64,000 bases of DNA from Hahella sp. KA22 (GTDB taxonomy: Bacteria > Pseudomonadota > Gammaproteobacteria > Pseudomonadales > Oleiphilaceae), in assembly GCF_004135205.1 (NCBI RefSeq), contig NZ_CP035490.1, forward strand, positions 5,447,501 to 5,511,500, given 5' to 3'. Numbering within the stretch: the first letter of the stretch is position 1; each line of letters begins with the position of its first letter. The notes beneath the pieces are model-generated. The model did not search any database. It had not been told where the DNA came from and saw only the letters and a program-made list of their open reading frames with translations. Of this stretch, positions 50,301-57,548 are shown in pieces. Position numbers and translations under genes: made by a program.

Positions 50301-50479
50301 AGATAGGCGCAGTGGTCGGCGTTCAACCTTTCGGCGGTCACGGTCTTTCCGGCACCGGCCCGAAAGCGGGCGGCCCTCACTATCTGCTGCGTTTCGCCAA
50401 TGAGCGGACGCGCACCATTAACACGACAGCCGTCGGCGGTAACGCAACTCTGCTGTCGCTGGGCGTAGAGCACATTTAA
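47306..50479 (+). CDS. putA: Bifunctional proline dehydrogenase / glutamate-semialdehyde (P5C) dehydrogenase
   Basis: PutA oxidises proline to glutamate in two steps (FAD-linked proline dehydrogenase, NAD-linked P5C dehydrogenase) with substrate channelling. The 1057-residue product has an arm region, a proline dehydrogenase barrel (GEAALTAEDAERY, ISIKLSALHPRYE, LTIDAEEMDRLELSL, VRLVKGAYWDSEIK) and an aldehyde dehydrogenase half with FTGSTQTA, ETGGQNAMIVD and the catalytic cysteine in GQRCSALRVLF. It lacks the ribbon-helix-helix repressor domain and C-terminal extension of the 1320-residue E. coli protein, so control falls to the upstream AraC gene. A GGAG site precedes the ATG. Confidence 0.97.
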   Translation: MFKASSVLSPDIQAVSLDSLWTAITQNYAVDEAAYLEELMALATPGTDELRAITQGATKLIEDVRAQDDSVHMVDALLQEYSLDTQEGVLLMCLAEALMRIPDKATADALIRDKMSAAQWEKHMGKSESTLVNASTWGLLLTGKVVKLDRNIDGTPANVLKRLINKCGEPVIRSAMNQAMKIMGKQFVLGRDISEALQNGRKYRDKGYSYSFDMLGEAALTAEDAERYFQSYIKAIETVGADQYDNRPGASSISIKLSALHPRYEQAHQDRVLTEMYEKVLLLVRAARERNVSLTIDAEEMDRLELSLRLFEKLYRSPDSRGWGEFGLVVQAYSKRALPVLCWLTALAAEQGDRIPVRLVKGAYWDSEIKLCQQRGLPSYPVYTRKESTDVSYLACARFLFSEYARNHIYPQFATHNAHTVASVQALAEKSDRPFEFQRLHGMGDALYNALLAKQKRTVRIYAPVGAHKDLLPYLVRRLLENGANSSFVHRLVDAETPIDSLVQHPVHELTRYSSLANHRIPLPAQIFGNRINSMGVNLFVENQYSPLEKQLRAWDQHQWKACPVINGEHRTLAAPNQVLSPYDQTQSAGTVYWSQSNDVDDALSAAYAGFEKWNNTPVEKRAQSLEKLADLMEAGMPELMALCCREAGKTLQDSIDEVREAVDFCRYYAEQARKHFSKPNVLPGPTGESNELYLEGKGVFVCISPWNFPLAIFIGQVTAALAAGNAVIAKPAEQTSLIAARAIDMMLEAGVAKEAIQFLPGDGAQLGPQLLSDNRVCGVAFTGSTQTAHIINRSLAARDGAIATLIAETGGQNAMIVDSTALPEQVVKDVVQSAFASAGQRCSALRVLFVQKDIADGILELLSGALKELKVDHPKHLSTDVGPVIDAEAQAGLLKHIEEMKANSRWSAEAILPGDHNKGFFVNPSAFEIGSISELSKEHFGPILHIVRFAAEDLDKVIDSINNTGFGLTLGIHSRNETTAAHIEKRVKVGNTYINRNQIGAVVGVQPFGGHGLSGTGPKAGGPHYLLRFANERTRTINTTAVGGNATLLSLGVEHI

Positions 50480-50512
50480 TCCCGCTCAGCGCCGCACTCA
50501 TAGCGGGCGTCC

Positions 50513-50535
50513 TGCGTACGCCCGCGTTCATAGAA
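50513..50535 (+). terminator. Hairpin between putA and putP
   Basis: An 8-bp inverted repeat GCGGGCGT / ACGCCCGC with a 7-base loop in the 86-base gap between putA and putP. There is no T-run, so it is likely to moderate readthrough or stabilise the putA end rather than terminate fully. Confidence 0.45.
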
Positions 50536-50565
50536 CAATTAAAAAACAAGCAGGAGTAACCTAGC

Positions 50566-52038
50566 ATGATTGAAAATCAATTTGCTGTGGGAATGACTTT
50601 CTTAGTATATCTGTTAGGGATGCTGGGTATTGGAGTTTGGTCATACTTACGCACTAAGAACCTCTCCGATTATATTTTAGGCGGACGTAGTCTCGGCCCA
50701 TTTCCATCCGCGTTAAGCGCCGGCGCTTCCGATATGAGCGGATGGTTGCTGTTGGGCCTGCCTGGTTATGCATACGTCGCGGGTTATGAAGCCGCCTGGA
50801 TCGCGATTGGTCTGCTGGCCGGCACTTGGCTGAACTGGCTTATCGTTGCGCGCCGTCTACGTGTTTACAGTAAAGCAGCCAACGACTCTCTGACTCTGCC
50901 CGAGTTTTTCGAAAACCGTTTTGAAGACAGCAGCCGCCTTCTGCGGGTGATCTCCGCTTTCTTCATCCTGTTGTTCTTCCTGTTCTACACCAGCTCCGGT
51001 TTAGTAGCAGGCGGCAAACTGTTCGCAACCGTGTTTGGTCTGGACTACAACTGGGCGGTATTCGCTGGCGTATTGGCCGTTGTGTCCTACACGCTTTTTG
51101 GCGGCTTCCTGGCGGTTTCCTGGACTGACGTGGTGCAGGGTCTGTTGATGGCGGCGGCGCTGATTATCGTGCCGGTTATCGCAATTAACGCAGACGGTGG
51201 CTGGAGTGCAGCCAACGCAGCCATGGCGGCCAAGAATCCGGAGATGCTGAACGTATGGACCAGCGTAAAAGGCGAACCTCTGGGCCTGATCGCCATTCTG
51301 TCACTACTTGGCTGGGGCTTGGGCTACTTCGGACAACCGCATATCCTGGCTCGTTTTAAAGCCATCCGCTCGGAAAACGACATCCCTATGGCGCGTCGTA
51401 TCGCCGTGTCCTGGACCGCTCTGACGCTGATTGGCGCTCTCGCCTGTGGCTTCGCTGCGATTTCTTACTTCGAAAACCCGCTGGAAGACTCTGAAAAAGC
51501 CTTCATGCTGCTGATCAACGCCCTGTTCAACCCAGTCGTAGCTGGCATTCTGTTAGCCGCCATTCTGGCTGCTGTGATGAGCACCGCGGATTCCCAGCTG
51601 CTGGTTTCATCTTCCGCTCTGGCTGAAGATTTCTATAAGGCGCTGTTCCGTAAAGACGCCAGCCAGCAGGAGCTGGTTAACGTAGGACGTCTGGCGGTCG
51701 TAATTATCGCCGTCATCGCTGCGCTGATCGCCCTGAACCCTGAAAGCAAGGTACTGGGCATGGTGAGCTACGCATGGGCGGGCTTTGGCGCCGCGTTCGG
51801 ACCTGCGCTGATTCTGGCTCTGTTCTGGAAGCGCATGAACCGCAACGGCGCTCTTGCCGGCATCCTGGTCGGCGGTATTACCGTCGTCGTATGGAAACAG
51901 CTAAGCGGCGGCCTGTTCGATCTGTATGAAATCATCCCAGGTTTCATTCTGGCGACCATCTCAATCATTGTCGTGTCTCTGGCGACGGAAGAGCCTTCGG
52001 CTTCTATCCAGAAACAGTTTGACGATGCTGTAGGCTGA
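50566..52038 (+). CDS. putP: Sodium/proline symporter
   Basis: PutP imports proline with sodium across the inner membrane. The 490-residue product has the sodium:solute symporter pattern with about 12-13 membrane segments: YILGGRSLGPFPSALSAGASDMSGWLLLGLPG, the GLVAGGKLFATVFGLDY region, FGGFLAVSWTDVVQG, and AAILAAVMSTADSQLLVSSSALAEDFY. These hold the known sodium- and proline-site serines. CAGGAG precedes the ATG. It follows putA by 86 bases and completes the proline-use locus. Confidence 0.97.
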   Translation: MIENQFAVGMTFLVYLLGMLGIGVWSYLRTKNLSDYILGGRSLGPFPSALSAGASDMSGWLLLGLPGYAYVAGYEAAWIAIGLLAGTWLNWLIVARRLRVYSKAANDSLTLPEFFENRFEDSSRLLRVISAFFILLFFLFYTSSGLVAGGKLFATVFGLDYNWAVFAGVLAVVSYTLFGGFLAVSWTDVVQGLLMAAALIIVPVIAINADGGWSAANAAMAAKNPEMLNVWTSVKGEPLGLIAILSLLGWGLGYFGQPHILARFKAIRSENDIPMARRIAVSWTALTLIGALACGFAAISYFENPLEDSEKAFMLLINALFNPVVAGILLAAILAAVMSTADSQLLVSSSALAEDFYKALFRKDASQQELVNVGRLAVVIIAVIAALIALNPESKVLGMVSYAWAGFGAAFGPALILALFWKRMNRNGALAGILVGGITVVVWKQLSGGLFDLYEIIPGFILATISIIVVSLATEEPSASIQKQFDDAVG

Positions 52039-52047
52039 TAATTCAAC

Positions 52048-52094
52048 GGCGCAATCTGCGCCATGAATAACCAGCCGGGCGCAAGGATGCGCCC
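52048..52094 (+). terminator. Two small hairpins downstream of putP
   Basis: GGCGCA / TGCGCC with loop ATC (52048-52062) and GGGCGCA / TGCGCCC with loop AGGA (52077-52094) follow the putP stop. The second is followed by TATCCTTCC, a weak T-run. Together they probably end the put transcript. Confidence 0.5.
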
Positions 52095-52173
52095 TATCCT
52101 TCCGATTCAGCTTATTCTCCTCTTAAGGTTATACTGACCGCCGACAGTCTCATTCATCAAACGGCGTTGCAGA

Positions 52174-53547
52174 ATGTTCCATAACCTTGTCCAAGGCTTA
52201 CGTTTGGCCTTCTTCCTTCCCGCGTCTTCTATTCGTTTCCGCTTAAGCCCTGGCGCCTTCTGGTTCATTGCTGCGTTAGGGGCCTTGATCAGCTTACTGG
52301 TTGGCCTGTACGCAACAGAGCCTCCTCGCATATTCCAAGCGGAAGGGGTTTTCAGTGAAACCTTCTTGTTAGCATCAATTCTGGCGGGCAGCTTTATCGC
52401 CAGCAAAATCGTTGGCGATCCCTACTCTCAGTACCGTACCCCAACTCTGTTTCTGAACTCGATTATCGCGCCTTACGTTATTTATTCTGTATTTGAGCAA
52501 GAAATTACTCTTACCTATTACTCAGATTACCCAGAACTGTTCTGGTGGTCATACTACGCTTTGATCGCCTGGACGCTCGCTATCGCCTATCGCGCAGTAA
52601 AACTGTCATCATCAGGCGCCACGCCGCGACACCTCCTCGCAGCGCTGGTTCTAACCATTCTGACCTTCCTGCCAGCGCACTACTTATATTTCTATGATTT
52701 CTGGATCACCGACTACACCCAAACCATGGCGCAAAAACCAGAAGCACCTACTCTGGACGCCGAACGCATCCTTAGCCGCCAAGGCCCCTTGCTGCAAAAA
52801 CAGCTGGATCAGATGCAAGCATCCAAGCCCGGCGAGCAGGATATGTTTTTTATCGGCTATGCCGGATGGGGAGACCAACAGGTATTCGCCAATGAAGTCG
52901 CTTTCGCCAAACGCCTGTTCAACCAGCAATACACGCAGTCAGGTCGAGAATTGATATTGGTGAATGACGTTAACAACCCGGAAGGGTCGCCCCTCGCCAC
53001 CGCCACTAATTTGGAGACAGCGCTGAATCACATGGAGACGCTTATTCAGCCGGAAGAAGATATTCTCTTCCTCTTTATAACCAGCCACGGCGGCAGCGAC
53101 CACAGTATCGCAACACAGCTCAGCAACCTGCCGCTCAATGACATACCCGCAGAAAAGCTGGGGAAAATTCTTGACGCCAGCCCATTCAAATGGAAGGTAG
53201 TGGTGGTTTCCGCCTGTTATTCCGGGGGCGTTATCCCATACATGGAAAACGAGGATACATTGATCATTACCGCCGCCAAGCCGGACCGCACCTCTTTCGG
53301 ATGCAGCGATGACGCAGAGTTCACCTATTTCGGCCGCGCCTTCCTGGTAGAGTCGTTAACGCAAAACGCATCTTTTGTGGCGGCGTTTGATCAGGCAAGA
53401 GACCTGGTGAGTCGCTGGGAAAAACGAGATGGATTCACGCCATCTGAGCCACAAATCCGGGTGGGAGAAAAGATCCTGCAGCAGTTGGTGAAGTGGAGCG
53501 AAGGAAGAGAAAACACCGAAATAAAATGTCAGACTCAGTGTGAATAG
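52174..53547 (+). CDS. Membrane protein with C13 (legumain-like) peptidase domain
   Basis: A 457-residue protein with an N-terminal membrane region of about five segments (such as PGAFWFIAALGALISLLVGLY, FLLASILAGSFIASKIVG, HLLAALVLTILTFLPAHYLYF). It is followed by a periplasmic-type caspase-like domain. The catalytic pair of family C13 is visible: histidine 305 in LFLFITSHGGSDHS and cysteine 348 in WKVVVVSACYSGGVIP. ANEVAFAKRLFNQQY and ITAAKPDRTSFGCSD are also typical. Bacterial members are uncharacterised; GPI-transamidase-like or maturation-protease roles have been suggested. It stands alone after the put genes. Confidence 0.87.
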   Translation: MFHNLVQGLRLAFFLPASSIRFRLSPGAFWFIAALGALISLLVGLYATEPPRIFQAEGVFSETFLLASILAGSFIASKIVGDPYSQYRTPTLFLNSIIAPYVIYSVFEQEITLTYYSDYPELFWWSYYALIAWTLAIAYRAVKLSSSGATPRHLLAALVLTILTFLPAHYLYFYDFWITDYTQTMAQKPEAPTLDAERILSRQGPLLQKQLDQMQASKPGEQDMFFIGYAGWGDQQVFANEVAFAKRLFNQQYTQSGRELILVNDVNNPEGSPLATATNLETALNHMETLIQPEEDILFLFITSHGGSDHSIATQLSNLPLNDIPAEKLGKILDASPFKWKVVVVSACYSGGVIPYMENEDTLIITAAKPDRTSFGCSDDAEFTYFGRAFLVESLTQNASFVAAFDQARDLVSRWEKRDGFTPSEPQIRVGEKILQQLVKWSEGRENTEIKCQTQCE

Positions 53548-53607
53548 CAAGCCGCTCTACGATGACTCCGCGCTTGAAGCCATCGTAGAGCGTAGTAACA
53601 CAAGTTA

Positions 53608-54183
53608 TTACTTGCGAATACCTTCTACCGTCATATACAGCTGAATTTCTTCTGCAGCGGGCCCCAAGCTCTTGGGAATGCCAAAGTCCTTCAACTTGAA
53701 AGTAGTCGTGCCTTCAAAGCCCTCGCGGTATCCACCCCAGGGATCATTACCGCCTGCAATATGCTTGGCGTCCAGGACCACTTCTTTGGTCACGCCGCGC
53801 AGGGTCAGATCGCCAATGATTTTCGCTTTGCCGTCGCCTTCAGGCACCACCTTTTTGCTGACAAACTTGGCGTCTGGGAATTTGTCCACATACAGGAAGT
53901 CTTCGCTGCGAACGTGTTTGTCGCGCTCAGCGTGGTTAGTGTCTACGCTGGATGGATCAATGTTCACCGACACTTTCGCTGCGGCGGGATTAGCCTCATC
54001 GTAGGAAAACTCGCCGTCAAACTTGTTAAAGCGTCCCAACACCCAGCTGAAGCCGAGGTGGGACATTTTGAATTGAATAAAAGAGTGCGCGTTCTTGGTG
54101 TCCATGACGAAGTCCGCCGCATGAACCGACGCTGCGCCAGTCAACATAACGCCCAATACGGCGCCAACGATGCTTTTCTTCAT
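53608..54183 (-). CDS. YceI-family periplasmic protein
   Basis: A 191-residue protein with a signal peptide (MKKSIVGAVLGVMLTGAASVHAAD) and the YceI lipocalin-like barrel: AHSFIQFKMSHLGFSWVLGRFNKFDGEF, HAERDKHVRSEDFLYVDKFPDAKFVS, and IGDLTLRGVTKEVVLD. Relatives bind polyisoprenoids such as a quinone precursor. AAGGAG lies upstream of this ATG; the longer frame is unlikely. It is preceded by a cytochrome b561 gene 64 bases away, the same pairing as yceJ-yceI in E. coli. Confidence 0.95.
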   Translation of the reverse strand: MKKSIVGAVLGVMLTGAASVHAADFVMDTKNAHSFIQFKMSHLGFSWVLGRFNKFDGEFSYDEANPAAAKVSVNIDPSSVDTNHAERDKHVRSEDFLYVDKFPDAKFVSKKVVPEGDGKAKIIGDLTLRGVTKEVVLDAKHIAGGNDPWGGYREGFEGTTTFKLKDFGIPKSLGPAAEEIQLYMTVEGIRK

Positions 54184-54247
54184 TGCTGTATATCTCCTTG
54201 GATTTAAGTTAAAAAAACACCCGTACAAAACCGCCGACAGCAAGCGA

Positions 54248-54793
54248 TTATTTGGGGGAAAACATTCTCATCAGAGTTTTATCTTTATCTATCACATGGT
54301 GCTTGATTGCCGCCAAAGCATGCAGTAGGGCCAGCCCCACCAATGTCCACGCCAACACCTCATGAATCTCCCCGGCGATATCCTCCATGCCTTTAATAGG
54401 AGGCAACAACGCGGGAATTTCAAACCAGCCAAACACATCAATGCCGCGTCCGTCTGCGGTGGAAATCAGATACCCGGCGACCATGGTGGCTATCAACAAC
54501 AAATACAGCAGACGATGCGCCCATTCACTCGCGACTTTCTCGATACGGCTCAAGGAAGCCTCTGGTTCAGGGCGCACATTGATAAACCGCCAAACCAACC
54601 GGAATACAATGACGAACAGCAGCAGCATCCCAATGCTTTTATGAATGAAAGGAGCTTTTTGATACCAGGCGTCGTAATATGACAGATCTGTCATATACAA
54701 TCCCAATCCGAATAAACCGAAAACAACAAGCGCGACCAGCCAATGCAGCAAAATCGCTATAAGTCCGTAATTTTGTTGTGTATTTTTCCACAT
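54248..54793 (-). CDS. Cytochrome b561 family protein
   Basis: A 181-residue inner-membrane dihaem cytochrome with four membrane segments. Likely haem histidines are in LLHWLVALVVFG, FIHKSIGMLLL, HEVLAWTLVGLALLHALAAIKHH. RPEPEASLSRIEKVASEWAHRLLY is the loop typical of the YodB/YceJ group. GGGAGC precedes the ATG. With the downstream YceI gene it probably moves electrons between quinol and a periplasmic partner. Confidence 0.93.
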   Translation of the reverse strand: MWKNTQQNYGLIAILLHWLVALVVFGLFGLGLYMTDLSYYDAWYQKAPFIHKSIGMLLLFVIVFRLVWRFINVRPEPEASLSRIEKVASEWAHRLLYLLLIATMVAGYLISTADGRGIDVFGWFEIPALLPPIKGMEDIAGEIHEVLAWTLVGLALLHALAAIKHHVIDKDKTLMRMFSPK

Positions 54794-54891
54794 GTTAAGC
54801 TGCTCCCATCATCAATTGCCGTAGTCTAACCTCAACTATTTCGTATAAATATCGATAAATTTGAGATAGAGAATTCTATTTTTTAGAAAGC

Positions 54892-55791
54892 TTAGACCGA
54901 AGCCTTCCTTTTTCCAGCGAGCAAATACATCACCCGCCGCAACTGCTCCCTGGGTATATTAATGATTACCACTCCCAGCAAGGTCAAAGCGCCTCCGAGA
55001 GACAACTTCCAGGTCAGCACATCTCCAAACCAGAATATGCCGAACACCATCGCGAATATCGGAGCCAACAACATCATCGGCGTCACCAAAGAAACGCTAT
55101 AACGCCCAAGCAGGCGATACACGATGCCATGACCAATAATAGACGCAGCTACGGCGGAATAAAGCGGCGCCCAGTAATCCGACCACTCGCTTTGAGTCAG
55201 CCGCAGCCACTGACCGTCCTCAAAAATATATGACAACAGTAACAATGACGGCGTCGCCACAAGCGCAATCCACGCCTGCAATCGCATAACTCCCAAGGTA
55301 GGGCATTGCTTCATTAAAATCGTAGCGACAGCCATACTTGCAGCCGCGCCCACCACCCAGGCAAGCGCATCCAGATGATTAAATACAACTGGATCAAATC
55401 CGATAATGAATACCCCGGACAAAGCAAGTACGATTGCTCCGCCCTTAACCCATCCAATACTTTCTTTTAATATCGCCGCCGCCAAGATGGCTGAAAAGGG
55501 AACATATAACTGCGTCGCAATAGCAACGGAGGCGATATTTCCTCCCGCATTAAGGCCCAGGAACATCATACTGAAGTGTAATACACCCAATACAAATGCA
55601 ACGGACAACAACGGCTTCATATATCCCTTCGCCGGCCTCAACCAAGGCGCCGTCAACGCCAGCAAAATGGCGAAACGCAACGCGGTAAACAAAAGAGGTT
55701 GAAAGTTTTGAGCGCCTTCCTTGCCCGCAATGAAATTAAACCCCCATGCGAGGTTCGCCAGCAGGCCCAACAGTAAGTCCAATAGGCTCAT
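54892..55791 (-). CDS. EamA/DMT-family transporter
   Basis: A 299-residue protein with ten predicted membrane segments in two EamA repeats: NLAWGFNFIAGKEGAQNFQPLLFTALRF in the first and WAPLYSAVAASIIGHGIVYRLLGRYSVSLVTPMMLLAPIFAMVFG in the second. It resembles YdcZ/YedA-like metabolite exporters (amino acids or purines in characterised members). Substrate unknown. It is on the same strand as, and upstream of, the cytochrome b561 gene but separated by 98 bases. Confidence 0.92.
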   Translation of the reverse strand: MSLLDLLLGLLANLAWGFNFIAGKEGAQNFQPLLFTALRFAILLALTAPWLRPAKGYMKPLLSVAFVLGVLHFSMMFLGLNAGGNIASVAIATQLYVPFSAILAAAILKESIGWVKGGAIVLALSGVFIIGFDPVVFNHLDALAWVVGAAASMAVATILMKQCPTLGVMRLQAWIALVATPSLLLLSYIFEDGQWLRLTQSEWSDYWAPLYSAVAASIIGHGIVYRLLGRYSVSLVTPMMLLAPIFAMVFGIFWFGDVLTWKLSLGGALTLLGVVIINIPREQLRRVMYLLAGKRKASV

Positions 55792-55985
55792 AAATAATCT
55801 TCGCCTGCAGCGACAGTTTGATACGTATTACAGCGCAAAAAGCATATACAAAATAACTTGGAATAGATCGTTAACATGCTGTAATCAGTGGGGCTAAACA
55901 AAGGTTGATAATTAGTACATTAGTATAGATAGGTAACTCTACCTAACTTGTTTTGTGGATAATTGGACTATATTTAACCAGTCCT

Positions 55986-56049
55986 TAAAAGGAGGGGAAT
56001 CATGGAAAATCAATTTGACGAAGACGTAATTATCCCAAGCAACAACTAA
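55986..56049 (+). CDS. Candidate 15-residue peptide behind a near-perfect ribosome-binding site
   Basis: AAAAGGAGGGG (55987-55997) precedes ATG at 56002 by four to six bases, among the best ribosome-binding sites in the window. The frame encodes MENQFDEDVIIPSNN and stops at 56047-56049. After the stop the same frame stays open for 19 more codons, but that part is antisense to a transposase-like frame. It could be a genuine micropeptide, the surviving start of a gene cut by an insertion, or chance. A GGACT / AGTCC repeat precedes the site. Confidence 0.25.
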
Positions 56050-56160
56050 AAAGTAGTTGAAGTATCGCGAAGCCAGTTTATCGAACCGGCGATCGTAAAA
56101 ATCCGCTGACGCAACGGCGGAACAGCGCCTCAAAAAGGCGCCAAATAGAATTCGGATCAG
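56030..56160 (-). pseudogene. Possible IS5-family transposase C-terminal remnant
   Basis: A minus-strand frame open from 56160 contains RRFDKLASRYFNYFLVVA (about 56090-56038). This resembles the common IS5-type C-terminus R[FY]DKLAxxFLxxxxLA. The rest of a transposase is absent, no start codon or upstream domain is visible, and terminal repeats or target duplications were not found. If real, it marks an old, decayed insertion. Chance similarity cannot be excluded. Confidence 0.35.
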
Positions 56161-56191
56161 TTATTTTATCCAGACGCAGTGCGCCGTTGCG
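56110..56191. repeat. Nested inverted repeats upstream of the rsmJ terminus
   Basis: CGCAACGGCG (56110-56119) is mirrored by CGCCGTTGCG (56182-56191), enclosing a GCGCCT / AGGCGC hairpin (56125-56130 with 56136-56141). On the minus strand this lies 20-100 bases after the rsmJ stop, so it could serve as a terminator-like structure. It could also be part of the decayed insertion sequence. Confidence 0.45.
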
Positions 56192-56210
56192 CGGCTACAG
56201 CCGGTTGGCG

Positions 56211-57002
56211 CTATCCACCGGTCAGCTTGCGTAGCGCATAAACATCAAATCGACCGCTTTTTCCTGTCACCGTAAAGTTCGGTTCACGCCCCAGCAAACA
56301 TGGCGCGCCTTTCGGTCGCTTAACCACTATTCGCTTAACTTGTTGATGCAACGCTGACGCCAGCAATTCGTCCGCATCGGGGTCAGCGCCGACAATATCC
56401 TTAAACGCCTGCATTTCTTTCTTTACGGCGCTACTCTTACGGCGCTCAGGAAACATGGGGTCGAGATAAATCACATCCACACCATCAGGAAATGCAGTAA
56501 AGGCCTCTCCCAGATGCAGTGTCATACGCGCAGCCACTGACGCAGCGTCAGAACACTCTTGCGCACGACGCAAACCATCCGCCAACAGACAATGCACCAG
56601 CGGGTTACGCTCGTACATCACAACATGACAACCCAACGCCGCCAATACATAGGCGTCCCGTCCCAAGCCCGCTGTAGCGTCCAGCACGTTCAAGCGCTTT
56701 ACTTCGCCTTTCAGTCCTACCGCCTTAGCCACCATTTCCCCCCGACCGCCGCCATGCTCGCGCCGATAAGCCAAAGCACCCTCGACAAAATCCACAAACA
56801 CCGGCCCCGGCGCCTGCATGCGCCAATTGACCAACTCCACCTTCGCGTCAGAGAAGTTCAGCAGGTACATCGATTTATCACTCTTGGCCGGTAACGCCTC
56901 CACGGCTACGAGTCGTAGACCAAACCGGGATGAAAACGCTTCAGCCTCGTCCCGGCGTTGTTCGCAATAGCTCACCAACACCTGATAGTCATAAGAAATC
57001 AT
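56211..57002 (-). CDS. rsmJ: 16S rRNA (guanine(1516)-N(2))-methyltransferase
   Basis: RsmJ methylates G1516 in the small-subunit rRNA. The 263-residue product has the SAM-binding motif VLDATAGLGRDAYVLAALGC, the catalytic-region motif VIYLDPMFPERRKSSAVKKEMQ and the C-terminal VKRPKGAPCLLG, all characteristic. Length is close to E. coli RsmJ (250). The first ATG is used although no strong ribosome-binding site is visible. It follows a small disordered-protein gene on the same strand by 44 bases. Confidence 0.95.
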   Translation of the reverse strand: MISYDYQVLVSYCEQRRDEAEAFSSRFGLRLVAVEALPAKSDKSMYLLNFSDAKVELVNWRMQAPGPVFVDFVEGALAYRREHGGGRGEMVAKAVGLKGEVKRLNVLDATAGLGRDAYVLAALGCHVVMYERNPLVHCLLADGLRRAQECSDAASVAARMTLHLGEAFTAFPDGVDVIYLDPMFPERRKSSAVKKEMQAFKDIVGADPDADELLASALHQQVKRIVVKRPKGAPCLLGREPNFTVTGKSGRFDVYALRKLTGG

Positions 57003-57046
57003 GGCGAAATATCCATAGAAGAAAAGAAGGGTATTAAAGCAGGAAT

Positions 57047-57394
57047 TTAAACAAACAGATCTATGCTAACCAAACTATCGAGGCCATCGCGAGGAGCATT
57101 GTTGGCGGTAGACTGATAGGTTTCTATGGCCTGTTGCGCAGCTAAAGATACATCGTCAGGTTCAGGCTTCCGCTGCAGTTGTGTTTGCTCTGGAGAATTG
57201 TTGGCGTTAACGCGCCGAAAAGGGATGCTCTCCTGCGTCCTGGTCTGCAACGCTTCCTCAGCAGGAAATGCCTGCTCAACACTGCGACGCTGAGACTCAT
57301 CACGACGCGACGCATCTGCATCGTTGATCGTCGAGCCGTCATTGCGCTTAATAGTGGGCAGTAACGGCAGTGATGAGCCGACTCCGCCAATCAT
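57047..57394 (-). CDS. Small disordered hypothetical protein
   Basis: A 115-residue protein rich in Asn, Arg, Gln, Glu and Ser, with no membrane segment or signal peptide, mostly predicted disordered. The start MIGGVGSSLPLLPTIKR and the end LDSLVSIDLFV recall a poorly characterised group of gammaproteobacterial proteins whose N- and C-terminal tips are conserved while the middle varies. GGAAGGA precedes the ATG at good spacing, and the position beside rsmJ is as in pseudomonads. Function is unknown. Confidence 0.7.
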   Translation of the reverse strand: MIGGVGSSLPLLPTIKRNDGSTINDADASRRDESQRRSVEQAFPAEEALQTRTQESIPFRRVNANNSPEQTQLQRKPEPDDVSLAAQQAIETYQSTANNAPRDGLDSLVSIDLFV

Positions 57395-57548
57395 GCAGCT
57401 ATCCTTCCGGCGACCAGCGCCCGGTCCATGTCAGTTATTGAGACTTTCAATCAGCAGGGCTCCGAGCAAGTTGTCGGGGCGACCTTTAAAGTATAGACCG
57501 CCCCTCCACAGCCGTTATTGGCCGCCTGCACAAATACAGGCGCCCGAC

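Larger units (their letters stand above)
55792..56210. other. Intergenic region with possible IS remnant and structured DNA
   Basis: About 420 bases without a convincing intact gene. The first 200 bases are AT-rich. It contains a 15-codon frame behind a near-perfect ribosome-binding site, an antisense frame that resembles the end of an IS5-type transposase, and a 10-bp inverted repeat at 56110/56182. Each is described separately. Confidence 0.6.

Noticed and set aside
56050-56109. Extension of the 15-codon frame past its stop (readthrough or recoded stop)
   Set aside because: The 19 codons after the stop are exactly antisense to the transposase-like frame, so their protein-like look is better explained as a shadow.
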